Below, in pieces: positions 11,837-23,829 of a stretch of 64,000 nucleotides of DNA; positions within the stretch are counted from its first letter, which is position 1; each line of letters starts with the position of its first letter. Made by a program: the position numbers and the translations under genes. The notes under the pieces were generated by a model that was given only the letters and a program-made list of their open reading frames with translations, was not told the origin of the DNA and did not search any database. Source of the stretch: Coccinella septempunctata (lineage: Eukaryota > Arthropoda > Insecta > Coleoptera > Coccinellidae); contig NC_058189.1 in NCBI RefSeq assembly GCF_907165205.1, forward strand, positions 16,986,001 through 17,050,000, written 5' to 3'.

Positions 11837-11929
11837 TTAACACTCCAGTACTCGCGCGGGGTACTACAATACCCCAGGCTCCACGTATTGCTTATGTATC
11901 TATCGGACGCGCGAGTACTGGAGTGTTAA
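11837..11929. mobile_element. 85-bp piggyBac-like MITE with TTAA target duplication
   Basis: TTAA at 11837-11840 and 11926-11929 flank an 85-bp insert whose ends are perfect inverted repeats: CACTCCAGTACTCGCGCG on the left and its reverse complement on the right. A TTAA target duplication with CA-type ends is the hallmark of the piggyBac superfamily. A small inner inverted pair, GGGGTACTACAATACCCC, lies next to the left repeat. The element carries no gene and would depend on a transposase supplied elsewhere. Confidence 0.88.
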
Positions 11930-12042
11930 GCAAACGATATCGTGAATTGCTGCATAGTATTCTAGAATAGAGAACGAGATTCAAGCTTTCTTCAACTCAT
12001 TTTTATATGCTGTGGCATTTATGTTACCGGAAATGAGTTGGT

Positions 12043-12175
12043 ATACTCCATTCACTTTTATTTTAGCACCTCAACGACGTTTCATGAGTGCCAACCTTAC
12101 TCCGTTCTAGTTACAAAAACTTGAGAAAATTATTTCATGGCCAACCGAGTGCTGAAATAAAAGTGAATGGAGTAT
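12043..12175. mobile_element. MITE, 133 bp, ATACTCCATTCACTTTTATT ends
   Basis: The left ATACTCCATTCACTTTTATT and right AATAAAAGTGAATGGAGTAT are perfect inverted repeats of at least 20 bases, continuing imperfectly through TTAGCAC/GTGCTGA. The interior is about 75 bases. It lies 114 bases downstream of the piggyBac-like MITE and is a different family. Confidence 0.88.
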
Positions 12176-12179
12176 TCAA

Positions 12180-12980
12180 AATTCAATTTTTAAAAATTTG
12201 TTTTAGACGAAAAGCAAGATATTAATATCTTTTCCGGTATACCCTCCTCAAAATTTGAAGTGAATATTCGAGAGAATATTTCCGCTCTTAAATTACTTGT
12301 TCAATATTGCTTTACCTATATATAACAGCTGGAGAAGCGTATGTTTTCACATAACACACATTAAAAAATATGGTCCTCATGTCACTGAATGACTTAATTG
12401 AAATTAGTGCCGGTTGCATAAAACAACTATCCGTTCAATTGATACTATATAAAAAAGGTAACTTAGTTCTAACTTTTGATACGTTGCTCATCGGGTACTG
12501 AACCTTCGTTCAGGTGAACTACTATTATATTACGTTGGCATTACTGCTATTTCGGAAATTTTATATTTTTCAACAAAGCATTTGAGAAATAGGATACTAT
12601 GCAATTATAAAAGAGCTAAATTCGAAATATTCAAAATTTTAATAAATAATAATAATATATTTTCATATTCAGATGTAGGTGTATTTGAAAAAACAGTCGT
12701 CAATAACATAACGGATGAGAACCCTCAGATCTGAAAATCGGCCGAAAGATACTCCATTAGTGGAGTGCTCTGTTCTAAATCAATCAAAAATTTTAATTGG
12801 GATTCATTCTGGTGCATTTATACGTAATGAAATAGACTACCTGCATACATAATTTTTCGTGTTGCGTGTTGAATTTCTTGAGGGATTTTTCGAGTAGATT
12901 AGCATCGAAATCCAGATAATTGAATCGATGTAAAAGCTAATCATATTTGGCACCTATATCTAGATACATAATATAGAGTA
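12180..12980. other. AT-rich DNA, nothing recognised
   Basis: A single GGTTGCATAAAACAA at 12413 resembles one end of a MITE, but no partner end was found. No gene is supported. Confidence 0.5.
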
Positions 12981-12983
12981 TAT

Positions 12984-13690
12984 ACAGTCCCTGGCCAGTT
13001 TATTAGACGCACTGAGGATTTTTTTTTATATTTACTGGTATTGCTCGAGGAAAAAGCAGAATATTTGAATTTCATTTCCACAGAATGTCAGTTTTATCTA
13101 CGACTCTCATTAAATTGTTCTATTTGGCATTTTTTTTTGGATGTTGTAATATTAGTAGGTACTAAAGTATGAATCAGTACTCTGTCTTCCAGTGGACGTC
13201 TTGCATGCTGCAGGTTCGCACGTTATTTCGATAATCCACATATGAAATCATCATCCTCGAATGCAGCAAACCGAACCACTCTGCATTGATAGTATGAAGC
13301 TCTCTTAGCTACACAGAGTGGCTCAGCAAAATATTAGAATTTCATGTTTAATCATCAATAAATCAATATTTTTAATTGAATATGATATATTATATGTATG
13401 TGAAAACCATTTACAGATGAAGTCTATATAACTTAGGCCCAGTTGCAGGAAAGTCCATTAAGATTTGATGTCTCATCAAAATTTAAAACTGTCATTTTTG
13501 AAGGGGAAAATGGAGGATTAAGATTTTAATGAAATTTTAAATTTTAATGGACTTTCCTGCAACTGGACGATAGACATTCAATTTAATAATTCAATATTCA
13601 AAAACCAATAACCTAATAACAAATTTCAAAGCGTGTTTAATTGAGATTTTGCATCGAATTAATGCGTTTAATAATATGGCCAGGGACTGT
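12984..13690. mobile_element. Tc1/mariner-type non-autonomous element, about 707 bp
   Basis: The left end ACAGTCCCTGGCCAGTTTAT and the right end (...ATATGGCCAGGGACTGT) are imperfect inverted repeats of about 28 bases bordered by TA/AT-rich targets. The interior has no transposase frame, and a second MITE (13439-13566) is inserted in it. The ACAGTCCCTGGCCA type of end fits Tc1-like transposons, but the superfamily is inferred only from the ends and the TA context. Confidence 0.75.
13439..13566. mobile_element. MITE, 128 bp, CCAGTTGCAGGAAAGTCC ends, nested
   Basis: The inverted repeats CCAGTTGCAGGAAAGTCC and GGACTTTCCTGCAACTGG are perfect and extend through ATTAA. It lies inside the larger Tc1-type element at 12984-13690, so it inserted later. 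It is non-coding. Confidence 0.9.
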
Positions 13691-13699
13691 ATGTGTATC

Positions 13700-16530
13700 T
13701 GTATAACACCCTGTTAATCTTCGGTATAACTATTCCGGGGGGGGATTTTCAAGGAATTTTATACCAAAAGCCCACCTTAATTTTACCACAGAATCACCCC
13801 CTACATTTTTTCGGTGATATTCAGATAGACCCTGGGTACATTGTCTTTTTGATTTTATTTATGAATACTTCATTGCAAAATGGCGAAGGTGCCAGTAAAC
13901 AGATTTATTCAATATATGACAGAAAATTGTTATTACAAAAATCCTATTTGAAGATTGTCAGCGATGACAGGTTATCACGAAAAGGATTGCGGAAAATTTA
14001 GAAAATTTTTTCGATTTGGTTCCAATTTTTAATGGTGGATCTGCTTAATTATCAACAATCACGCCTGAGGTTAATATTATTGACATGATACGGTATTTTT
14101 TAATTGCTGAACAATAAATTTATTGGTAATGTGGGTTGAGAAAATTCGACGATTGATATTTTGTCTTCGTAACGCTCAGATTTTGAAATTTGCGTTTATC
14201 TTTCAAATTTTATAGAAATAAGTATTTTTTTTGGGAGACTTTGAGTTAAATTGGATTCATGTTTTTGGCATTTTTTTTGTGGAATACATTTAATATTGCT
14301 GAAAGTATCAGGGATAGTTATAGTGATGTATGTATTAGAAAAAAATCCTCAGAAAGGGATAGAGAGGCGAAACAAGTTATAATAAGTGATGTGTCCCATT
14401 TGAAATAACGAAGTTTGTTGTAGTATTTTCACGTAGAAGCGGAAACATTGAAAATATTTCATTCAGAAAGATGGGAAGCGTACACAGTAGTACCAAAATT
14501 TTCAGAACAATCCGTTATCCGTAAACATATAATATGCACCCACCGTGGGAAACCCTGTATATTCATTAATTTTCTTCAATATTACAAGCACGTTGATTGA
14601 TATACATATTGGTATGTGTACAGAGAAAGTTTAGCTGTAACAGTTAAGACTTTCTACTGACCACGATAATTTTTCAATTCCTGTTCAGGATAATCGCCCA
14701 AAACAAACATAACTTCTAGAAGATAACTATATCAGCTAAATCAGGTATATTCGAAATCTGCAACAATTCAACTGATGAAATTTAGATGAATCTATATCAT
14801 CTGAATAATATAGATACGTGAGAAATCATATCATTTGAATATGTGAAAAACAACTTCGCTAAAATATGTATAGTTATCTGTATTCAGTCAGGGCAAATTG
14901 AATGTCTACTATATCCTCCTCATTGGTATCATCAAGCTTTCGGCAAATAACTTTGTCTTTTTCAGGATTAGCAATTATAAGATCATCGAGGAAATGAAAT
15001 AACAACCATGGTTCTTAGAGAATGGTCAATGTTGAAATAAAATGAAACCAGTGAATCATCGAGTCCGCCTAACCTCGTTGAAAGCTGAGACTAAAATGAA
15101 TATTCTTTTAACGTTTGAGTGGCTTTCTTTGAATAAAACTTTTCCAAACAAGAAAAATCTCGAAGATACAGAAGTGTAGTGTATGGAATGTTTGAATATT
15201 ACGACTAACGGGAAAAATATTAAAAAAATTGTTTAACGTTGTGTGAAAAATTAACAGGGTTGATCAATATGACCTACTTAATTCTTGACATGATTTTCTC
15301 ATATTCGTAGTGACATTATCAACTGAAAGTTTTATCTTATGATTTATGTGAATCACAATGCCAACATCCTTAATGAATATTCCCGAGTTAAGCTAGTGTT
15401 GACATGATGACCCCAAAATTTCACTAGAAGCTTTACATCATTATCTTATTGTCACATGAAATGCGGGAGATAACACTAATTTTCGACGAATTTTAACGCC
15501 ACTCAATGTCCTTGGTTCTGTCTTGATGCAGTTCGGCTGAAAATAATATGCTCCGAAAATATTTGAATATGGATTATCCCTTATACATTGTTTGTGAAAC
15601 AAGTTTTGTTTTTTAGGTGAAGGAACAACTTCGCAATTGTTGGAACAATAAAATGTTGATCCTTTTCTGCTTATCGGACTTACCGAAGATTGGCACATGA
15701 GACATAATTTCAGAATATGTCGCGATATTTTTTACGAGTTCCTGTTTCCCAATCGACTTTATGGATTATAAAACAGACTTGATGATCACGGAAAAACACG
15801 TTCAAAAATCAAAATTGTATAATAGAATCTGAACGTCAACAAAAATAGAGTATATCTGAGAGTATTGCTGGGTACACCATAATTTTTCATGAAACAAATC
15901 ATGGCTCCCTAGTGATCAGAATTGAATTACATTCAATTCATACTTTTCGTAAATTGTATGAAATGCACTTTTGATATTGTTCGGGGGGGGTTCGGGGTAT
16001 TGATTCGGTTAGGTCACAAAGGGTTCAACTACTGTGAATTCGATTAAATTTGATATTTTATGTACGATTTTGAGAAAATGTCCAAATAACTTGCTGTAGC
16101 TATAGAATAAATAATGAAGTGAAACCTACAATGTAGGCAAAATAAATATCGATAGGTACATTCGTTCAGGAACAACTTTTAGGTACTCTAGGTATATAAT
16201 TCAAATGTGAATTGTTATGTGATGAAGTTTCAATGTGATCGCGTTGAAACGAATGAGTGAAACGCATTATTGAAAATATGACGACTTTTCCGATACATTT
16301 CCCAATTTCCAGCCATTAGATGAGTTTAATTATAAATTGTTTATTTTGAAAACATTCCATTCTAATATTATGAGACGGTGCAAATAAAGGATGAGCCAAT
16401 TCATGTTAGCGAAGTGAAATAATCTATTTTCAATATGTCCAGTGCCTCGGCACTTCTTGACTCCTTCTGAGTTGCGAATAAAGTTAGTAAAAACAGGAAT
16501 GCTGAGTTTTTTGCTTACAATGCTCACCTG
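13700..16530. other. mostly unassigned AT-rich DNA
   Basis: Contains short G runs (13738-13745, 15984-15991) and an isolated ACCCTGTATA end near 14550. A minus-strand frame at 15441-15698 (85 codons) has four spaced cysteines (CQSS...FYCSNNC) and ends RRKLVLSPAFHVTIR, which could be an exon of something real. No family was recognised, so it is not called as a gene. A 102-codon plus frame at 13693-14001 is not protein-like. Confidence 0.4.
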
Positions 16531-16532
16531 CT

Positions 16533-17435
16533 AAGATATGTTCCTCCAAATGGTGCCACTATAATTCAGTTTTTTGTGATAACTTCTGAACGACTCAACC
16601 GATTCTGGTAGTTTTTTAAATTTTATTCAATAAAAATAACAGTAATGATTTAATTCCAATACATTCGCCATTGGTGTCCATTCACGATGAACGTAAGTCG
16701 TAAAGTTGTACTAAACGCAATGTTGTCATTATTCGTAAAGTTTTCACAATGCAAAAGTAACTTGAACGTAACTTTTGTCGAAACTTTATGAAGTGTCAAA
16801 TATTCTTTCATGTTTAACCGAATAAAAGCTACGGCCTGTTTCATAATCAAACTTTAAGTCGCTTTAATTTTAAAGCTTCCTACAACCCTACTAAAAATGA
16901 CATTAAAGAAAGCTTTAAGCTTAAAACGACTGCAAATTTGATTATGAGTTATTACGATATTGCTCATTTTTCAATATTAATAATATTATTGAAAAAGGAG
17001 CCAGGAACAGAGCAGTCGAAAAGTGTTTGAGAACGAAAAGTGAATGCAGATGAAAAGTACTTCTTGCCTTGAGAAATGGTCAACTTTTCTTTCGGCAATT
17101 AGTACATCAAATGTCATTTTTTGTTTATTTCGACGATATTCAATCATAAAAATGCTGGCAACTCTGAAACTGTGCACCTTTTCGATGTTGCACCGCCATT
17201 CCTTTTTTTTTGCAGAATCAATGATAAAATACATAAATGGATAAATTTCTCCGACCAAAACAAGATTCTAACCATTGAGTTCCCTGTCAGTCTGTTTCTG
17301 TTGATCCTGAAGACTTATGGTGAAGGTGTTGGAAACAACATATTTGTATTGACTTCAATTCAAAAAACTACCGAAATCGGTTGAATTATCACAAATAACT
17401 GAATTATGGTAGTACCATTTTGAGGCTCATATCTT
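16533..17435. repeat. foldback repeat with about 80-bp arms
   Basis: The left arm at 16533-16615 (AAGATATG...AACCGATTCTGGTAGTTTTTT) is the reverse complement, with some mismatches, of 17355-17435 (AAAAAACTACCGAAATCGGT...CATATCTT). The interior holds a smaller MITE at 16833-16952 and no gene. Confidence 0.7.
16833..16952. mobile_element. small imperfect MITE inside the foldback
   Basis: The ends TTTCATAATCAAACTT and AAATTTGATTATGAG are imperfect inverted repeats. Inner blocks AAGTCG/CGACT and TTAAAGCTT/AAGCTTTAA also pair. Non-coding. Confidence 0.5.
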
Positions 17436-17546
17436 CGCAGGGGGGGGGGAGTTGGGGGAAAAAATAAATTGAAGCATATTCCTGACTCGTTTTTATATTA
17501 ATTATTCACATCCAGGAAAGAGTCACGTAATGACTTCACTTTCACC

Positions 17547-17586
17547 CACCTGAAGATGTTATGATAATAGCGAAACACGTGTAGTG
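17547..17586 (+). ncRNA. hammerhead ribozyme candidate (type I, GUA cleavage)
   Basis: All conserved parts are present in order. The 5' stem I strand CAC (17547-17549) is followed by the core CUGAAGA (17550-17556). Stem II is GUUAU/AUAGC around a GAUA loop. GAAA is at 17572-17575, stem III is the palindrome ACACGUGU, and the cleavage triplet GUA is at 17581-17583. The 3' stem I strand GUG (17584-17586) pairs with CAC. A palindromic stem III is typical of the small hammerheads of Penelope-like elements, which cleave best as dimers. No PLE gene is seen nearby, so this is a solo copy or the end of a decayed element. Confidence 0.7.
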
Positions 17587-17599
17587 ATTTAAAAATTCA

Positions 17600-18955
17600 T
17601 TTCGTGAAAATCGTATAATCTGTTTTAAGTTCAATTATGGATTTTCATCAAGTATAGGCCACATAAATTCAATAAACATTTTATGCTTGTTTCGTATATC
17701 TCTCTTTATTGTGTTTGTTACGGTTATTGTTTTTACAAAGTTTGTTCATTATGGAACGTTATATTTTTAGTTTTCCGCAGTACTAAATTCGAGATGATCG
17801 AGATAATTTTATAAATGCCATAGAACACTTGTGTAAGATGAAGTGTTTTGTCAACAAAATTGAGTTGAAATTGATTATCAAATGACTGAGAAGAGTAATA
17901 TTTGAAAAATAAAAATTAATTGTTTTCTGAAGATAAGCTATGATCATTCAATGGCCAACATTAGATTGAAATTAGGAAGTTATGCAACCTTGAACATTTC
18001 ACTTGAATCGCTGTAAAAATAATCAAGTTATGAAGAATTGTCTGTAATGAAAAATGCTATTTTTCCCGGTTTTCTCGAAAATCAATTACGTCAGCTCGAA
18101 GGCTCTTTGTGAAAATTTCAGAAAATAAAACTGTATTATACATTTTGGCCTTAGAATTGAATACCCCCACTGGGCAACGAAGTGTCCACCAGTATTTTTC
18201 TTGAGTACCATTGATCACGTAACATACGATCTCCACTTCTAATTTTTTTTTTGGAGATTCAGGTGCAGAAAATGTGAAAAAAAATGTGTTGGCAATATTG
18301 ACACTATGTGTAAATTTTGAGATTTTTAAAATGGAATTCATAAAACAAGAAATATTATTTTTTAGTTCTTATGTATAAAGATCATAATTACTCTTGAAGC
18401 GTTGAAAACAACGGGAATGAATATTAGGTACTACATTATTCACATTCGAGTAATGCTCAATCAGAGTGTCCACAAGTTTAAAACATTCTTCAAATATTCA
18501 TCCCTCAGACCAAATTTTCATCTTTGCATGTAATTCATTTAGTTTTAATCAGTCCAAGAATAATTCCTAGCTTTTTAGTCAGCACTTCCACTTATTAGGG
18601 TTCATGAAAAACTGGACTAATTAAAAACGTGATAATTGGTGACTTTCGTGCGGCTACTCTCAGAACAATTAAACCTTGACAAAACGCGAATCCCAATTGC
18701 AGACGATAATTGTTCAACTGTTTCGAACTGGTAACAACTGGCACAACTCCTCATTTTCATGAATAAGCTCAATTGAATGTTGTTGATACAGTGCAATGAT
18801 CTAAATGAAGTGCAGGATTAATTGGCATCTTTGTCACCCGAAATGTGAGCCCAACTGTTTAGGATATCTGAACGACTTGTGGTGTGGATAACTGAATATT
18901 TCCGCTGAAGTTTCGGAATCGAATGCGTCGGGTTACATTGTATCATTCCGATGAC
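17600..18955. other. AT-rich DNA, nothing recognised
   Basis: A 94-codon minus frame at 18057-18341 has no recognisable domain. No repeats were identified. Confidence 0.45.
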
Positions 18956-19547
18956 ATTCAGGGATAGTCTTCGACTCGTACAAATATTTTAAGAGTAGAT
19001 ACTTGAGGTCAAAAGAACCACTTTTTTCCCTCACCATTTTTTCTGAATCGGCTCGGTTTAAAAGATGCAGGCTGTTGAAAAACCATAAAAAAAATGTTTG
19101 TATTCAATGAAATGAATGTCGGAATATAGCTTTCAATTTATTTTATTAATATTTTTCAAACAGAAGATATCACCCACGCAACCATGGACGCCACCTAATG
19201 AATATTTGAACGTTTTGTAAAATAAAAGTATTCGTTATATTTTCTCGTATAATGTGCTACTTTCGAGTAATTTAATATTAAAAAATAACAAATATTTGTG
19301 ATATTAGAAAAATTAGGTACTTTTGTTGAATGCAACTCTGTTTCAAAGATCCACAGTTGTGAAGTGTCATAGATTAAGGTTGTTATTCTAAAGGGAATTG
19401 TTGTTTTTCCAGGAGTGGCACAGCTCCAGCTCATAATGAAAACTTAAAATGGCTATATCTTTTAATGAGAGCCGAAAAGGAAAAAATGGTTAGGAAAAAA
19501 GTGCTTCGTTTGACAAAAAGAATCTGCTGTTAAAATATTTGATACGT
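18956..19547. repeat. foldback repeat family F1, copy 1
   Basis: The left part (GACTCGTACAAATATTTTAAG...GAGGTCAAAAGAACC) is an imperfect inverted repeat of the right end (TTTGACAAAAAGAATCTGCTGTTAAAATATTTGATACG). The blocks TTTTTTCTGAATCGGCT, GCAGGCTGTTGAAAAACCAT and TCATAGATT recur in the same order in the copy at 21916-22563. Non-coding. Confidence 0.7.
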
Positions 19548-19820
19548 AATATACGTAATAGGTACATACGGAAAAACATTATTCGAATTATATTATTCAC
19601 AATAGTAGGTGAGCCTATTTATCTATTATTTATTTTAAAAATATTGAGGTCCTTCTCAAAATTGCCCAACCAAAATAGAAATTTCAGAATCGCCTCCGCT
19701 TTTCCAACAATCGTTCAGGATTGTCCAAGGGGTTTTTTCAGAATGTTTCCAAGTTTGCTTTGTGAGAGTTGAGACGAATAGTTTCGCATTCCGTAAATTT
19801 TGTAGAGAAAATTTTAAATA

Positions 19821-20364
19821 CAGGGTGTCCCAAAACTAGTGAATCAAACGTCACACCACGATAGAGTAGACTTAATACTATTGAATGGTACCAATATTAG
19901 TTCAGCGAAAATGTACCGTTTCCAAATTATTCAGAATTTTATGAAAATACCTAAAGTTGCCGATTTTCGAACTATTTCTTTCAATCACAGCGCCAGTTTG
20001 TGAAAAAGGATAGCGATTTTAAATCGTATTAATCCTAGATCATTGTTTTATTACACCTAATTAAAATTATTCCAAGTAGTTGATCGAAAACCTAAGTAAA
20101 TATAATTTAAAACAATTGTTTTTTCTACATAATTTTTATTACTCAGAATAACCCTTTCTATAGGGGTGATAATATGGGCGAAAAACACTGTTCTTAATCA
20201 CAAATTGGCCCTGTGATTACAAAAATAGACCGAAAATCGGCAATTTCAGGTTAGGTTTTTTTGGAAACGGTACATTCTCGCTCAACTAATGTTGGTGTCA
20301 TTCTATAGTATTTGATCTACTCTATCGTGGTGTGACGTTTGATTCACTAGTTTTGGACACCCTG
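19821..20364. mobile_element. palindromic MITE, CAGGGTGTCC ends, TA-flanked
   Basis: The left end CAGGGTGTCCCAAAACTAGT and the right end ACTAGTTTTGGACACCCTG match except for one base, and the arms pair for about 200 bases each (for example GTCACACCACGATAGAGTAG against CTACTCTATCGTGGTGTGAC). TA flanks both sides. It belongs to the same general class of CAGGGTG-ended foldbacks seen at 32.75, 42.15 and 61.92 kb. No gene. Confidence 0.92.
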
Positions 20365-20369
20365 TATAT

Positions 20370-21915
20370 GCAAACAATGGATTGGTGGCCAGAATTCTTT
20401 CCATGAAAATCAAGATGATTGATTTGCGATGAATCATAAGAAGAATTCATGGAAAGTGAAGGGTTCTTGGTAACAAATCTTCCTGCCTATTCTGTCGAAT
20501 TGGCTGTTGCCCGATAAACGATTTGACAGTTATTCGGCTTCTAGAATTGAATCATCACAACTGTTTGATTCGTATTGAAGAAGTAGTAATTGTGAGTCAT
20601 TAAATGGATAAACAAATATCATAATTGGGTGCAACGATGATATGCTGAATGTCCATTAATAAATTATCGACTAGAAACAAATCTATATGGATTTGTCAAT
20701 CAAGCGGTGATTCTCTGGCCATGCTTTGTGAATTCGAGCATAATAGTGGGTTTAAAAAAAATTTTAGTGACATTCTATATTGCAGTTTTTTGTAATTTTA
20801 AATTAACCATTGTTTTTTCGGTATGTTCAATGTGAAGAAGAACGTTTACTCTTGAAAGTGAATATAAATTTTGTCGTCTGCATCACGTAAAGACGTAACT
20901 GACAAAATTTAAAGGGAAACAACACTTGGGACTTCGCTTTGGGCACAAATTTCATAATACGAATTGACACGATGAAGACAAGAACTCACGAACATCGACA
21001 AATTAATATTGAAATTTTGAGATATTTTAGAATGTATTGAGAATAATGGATACTTTTTAGTTTGTTTCGCCGTTAAATAAGGATTTTTAAGTTGTTATAG
21101 CTATACACAGTTATTATATCTCTGAGACTTAATAATTCACAGTTTTTTTCAGAGTTTTTTCTGTAGCTCAACTATTTAATAAACTCTATTATTATTATTC
21201 ATGGGGGTCAATTCTCAAAGCTTTCAGTTACGTTGCTTCGTTCCATCATCATAGATTCGAAACGAAGTTTTTGATTAATAATTCTTGAATGTAAATGAAA
21301 AATCAATCGTTAACTATCCACTTGTGCGACAGCATAAATAAAATATTCCGAACTGAATATGTATAATTGTTAATTATTTGCGAAGAATTATCATTAACAA
21401 TAATCGTGTGCACGTATCTTGATCTCTCATTAATAAATTTTAGTTAATATCGGGAGGATTCGATTCTTAGAATAAATTGTACGATTGTTTCGATTCAGGT
21501 CTTGCATAGGAATCTTATAATTTTTCTTTACGTGCATAATTTGAATTTGATTTCAAAGTCAGGTTTCGGAACCCCCACACATCTTTTCACACTATGAAAC
21601 ATGATTTCTATATGTAAAAACAATTTATTCAAAAACAACAATAATTTTGAAATTTGGCAAACCGAAGGAAAAAAGGTATGGTGAGATATTTTTGGTGAAC
21701 TCTGTTGATACTGACGAGAAAAAAATTTTTTCTAGATTAATTTTATCATTATCTCATTCACTGTTCGTGGAATAGCACTTCGTTTTTATTTTTTTTGTTA
21801 TGAAAAATAAAAATGATTACAGCACTGATTTGAATTCGGCAACTTAAAGCTACCCTCTCGTGGAAAAACGATCGATTGAAAATTGGTATATGGTTTTTAA
21901 AAACCATCTGGAATA
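20370..21915. other. AT-rich DNA, nothing recognised
   Basis: No coding region, RNA or structured repeat was found on either strand. Confidence 0.45.
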
Positions 21916-22563
21916 TACAGGATGAATCTTTGACTAGTATAAATATTTCAACTATAGAATCTGGAGGTCAAAAGAAACACATTTTCCCTTACTATTTTTT
22001 CTGAATCGGCTAGGTTCAAAAGATACAGGCTGTTGAAAAACCATTATATATTTTTAGTTTTATCTCACAAAAGGTTTTATCGAATGAAATGAATTTCGGA
22101 ATATAATTTTTCATTTATTTTTTGAATTTTTTTCGGACACACGATATCACAGACAGTTTTCACATTATGACCATTACGTACCATAAAAAAATTAAAAATT
22201 CAAACAACCCAACTCTTGAATCTATGTTGGATGCTTTTTAATGGATATTTGAACGTTTTATAAAATAAAAGTATTCTTCATGTTTTCTGGTATTATAAGC
22301 CATTATCGAGAAATTTGATGTTCAAAAATTAAATATCTGAGATATTTGGAAAATTGGGTACATCTGCTGAATGCAAATCTGTTTAAAAGATCCAAAGATG
22401 TGTAGTGTCATAGATTCAGCTTGTTATTCTGAAGGGAATTTTGTTTCTCTAGGGTTGGCATAGGTCATTATGAAAACTCAAAATATTTTTTTATCAGGCC
22501 GAATCAGAAAAAATTGTTTCTTTTGAACTCAAGAATCTACTGTTAAAATAATTGTACGAGTTT
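21916..22563. repeat. foldback repeat family F1, copy 2
   Basis: Starts ACAGGATGAATCTTTGACTAG and ends ...CTGTTAAAATAATTGTACGAG. It shares its ordered blocks and terminal inverted pairing (GGTCAAAAGAAACA against TGTTTCTTTTGAACTC) with copy 1, about 2.9 kb upstream and in the same orientation. The two copies differ by many substitutions and small indels. Confidence 0.7.
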
Positions 22564-22564
22564 A

Positions 22565-23585
22565 ATATATAATATTTTTTGGGTAATTTTTTTTAGTGCT
22601 GGAAAAAATGTATGGATGCAATTTAAGCAATCAAATCTTGAGTTTGAGATTTAGCGTGACTATGTTGAAATTGGTTTGTTGAAGGATTTGAATGAGAATT
22701 GTCTCATTCATAGTAAAAATAACAAAAATGATTTGACAACCCCAATGGTTACCTACAATTATTTTTTTTTCAATTATGATTCATGCTGAGCCAAATGTTG
22801 AAGTTAGGTATATTATTATCAACTATTAAATTTCTACGGCTCACTTGACGACCAATTTTGATGAACTCTAGTTATTATATTATTTCTGATTTTTCCATTG
22901 AAATGCCTATTCCGTGTAAATCCTTTTTCTGATGAATTACAGAATATTTACAATCGTCTTCAGTTTCTAATTCTTTATTGAATTTTCCTAAAATTTTCGA
23001 AGACAAAGACGCATATTATTCTCATTATTCTGATGTATTTTAATGAAAAAACTGCACCTCGATAGCAACGGTCAACCTTATCATCATAGTTCCACGAAAT
23101 TACTTATTTCAATTAAAATTTTATGAACCTAACCTCGTTTCCAATGTTGTTGATTCATGAAACAATTTGGTGTATAACCAATCAATTTTCCATTTGGAAT
23201 TTCACCGAATTCGTTCGAAGGAAATTAATTTGAGAGAATTTTCCTGAAATCTAGTGTCCCTTCGTGGGAAAACATTCAAAAATCAACTATTTTTATGGAA
23301 TTCAAAAGCAAACAAATCGATCGGAATAAATAATGATACCGATTCGATGTTATATTAAAAATTTAATGTTATGAATTCCGATTCGGTTTGACAATCATAA
23401 GCAGTACCTACTTGATTATACAGTGTTCTCAGATAAATACGTCGAGATTTCAATGTTTTGTGCTCTCAATGTCGATTGGTAGAATTATAAATATCGGGAA
23501 TATTCTGTAGGTATTCTAACCGGAAACAGATTCGCGAAAATGGGAGAAAATTGCAAATAATGGCATTATAAATCAACGTTATATT
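22565..23585. other. AT-rich DNA, possible intron of the minus-strand exon
   Basis: No gene or repeat is recognised. If the exon at 23589-23735 is real, this stretch would lie in its first intron. Confidence 0.4.
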
Positions 23586-23588
23586 TAC

Positions 23589-23735
23589 CATGAGGGACAT
23601 CCAATAGAAACTTCTTATAGACATTCTTCTCGGCTGTTGTTGATAGTTCGTTGGTGGAATATCATGGTGGTTGGAAACTGGCGGTACCGCTAGGGAATGC
23701 GCCCGTTTCTTGGGGATATGGACGTTGTTATTCAT
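23589..23735 (-). CDS. possible first coding exon of a host gene
   Basis: A minus-strand ATG at 23735 opens 49 codons (MNNNVHIPKKRAHSLAVPPV... to ...RRMSIRSFYWMSLM) with varied, hydrophilic, protein-like composition: a basic KKRAHS patch, a proline-rich middle, and QQQPRR. The frame is followed at 23588 by GTAAAT on the minus strand, a plausible splice donor in phase 0. The DNA here, and for about 400 bases upstream on the minus strand, is clearly richer in G+C than its surroundings, as expected of a promoter and first exon. The frame also extends upstream of this ATG to 23819. No domain is recognised and no second exon was identified, so function is unknown. It could still be chance. Confidence 0.35.
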
Positions 23736-23829
23736 ATTTGAAAAATACTCGCGAGACAAAAAAAAATCCGGAACACCACTAGACGAATCCGAACATAGCA
23801 AGAGCAGGTAATTAGACAATTAGTTATCA

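Noticed and set aside
11575..11970. 131-codon plus-strand frame
   Set aside because: Its last third is the piggyBac-like MITE, and the rest has no protein-like pattern.
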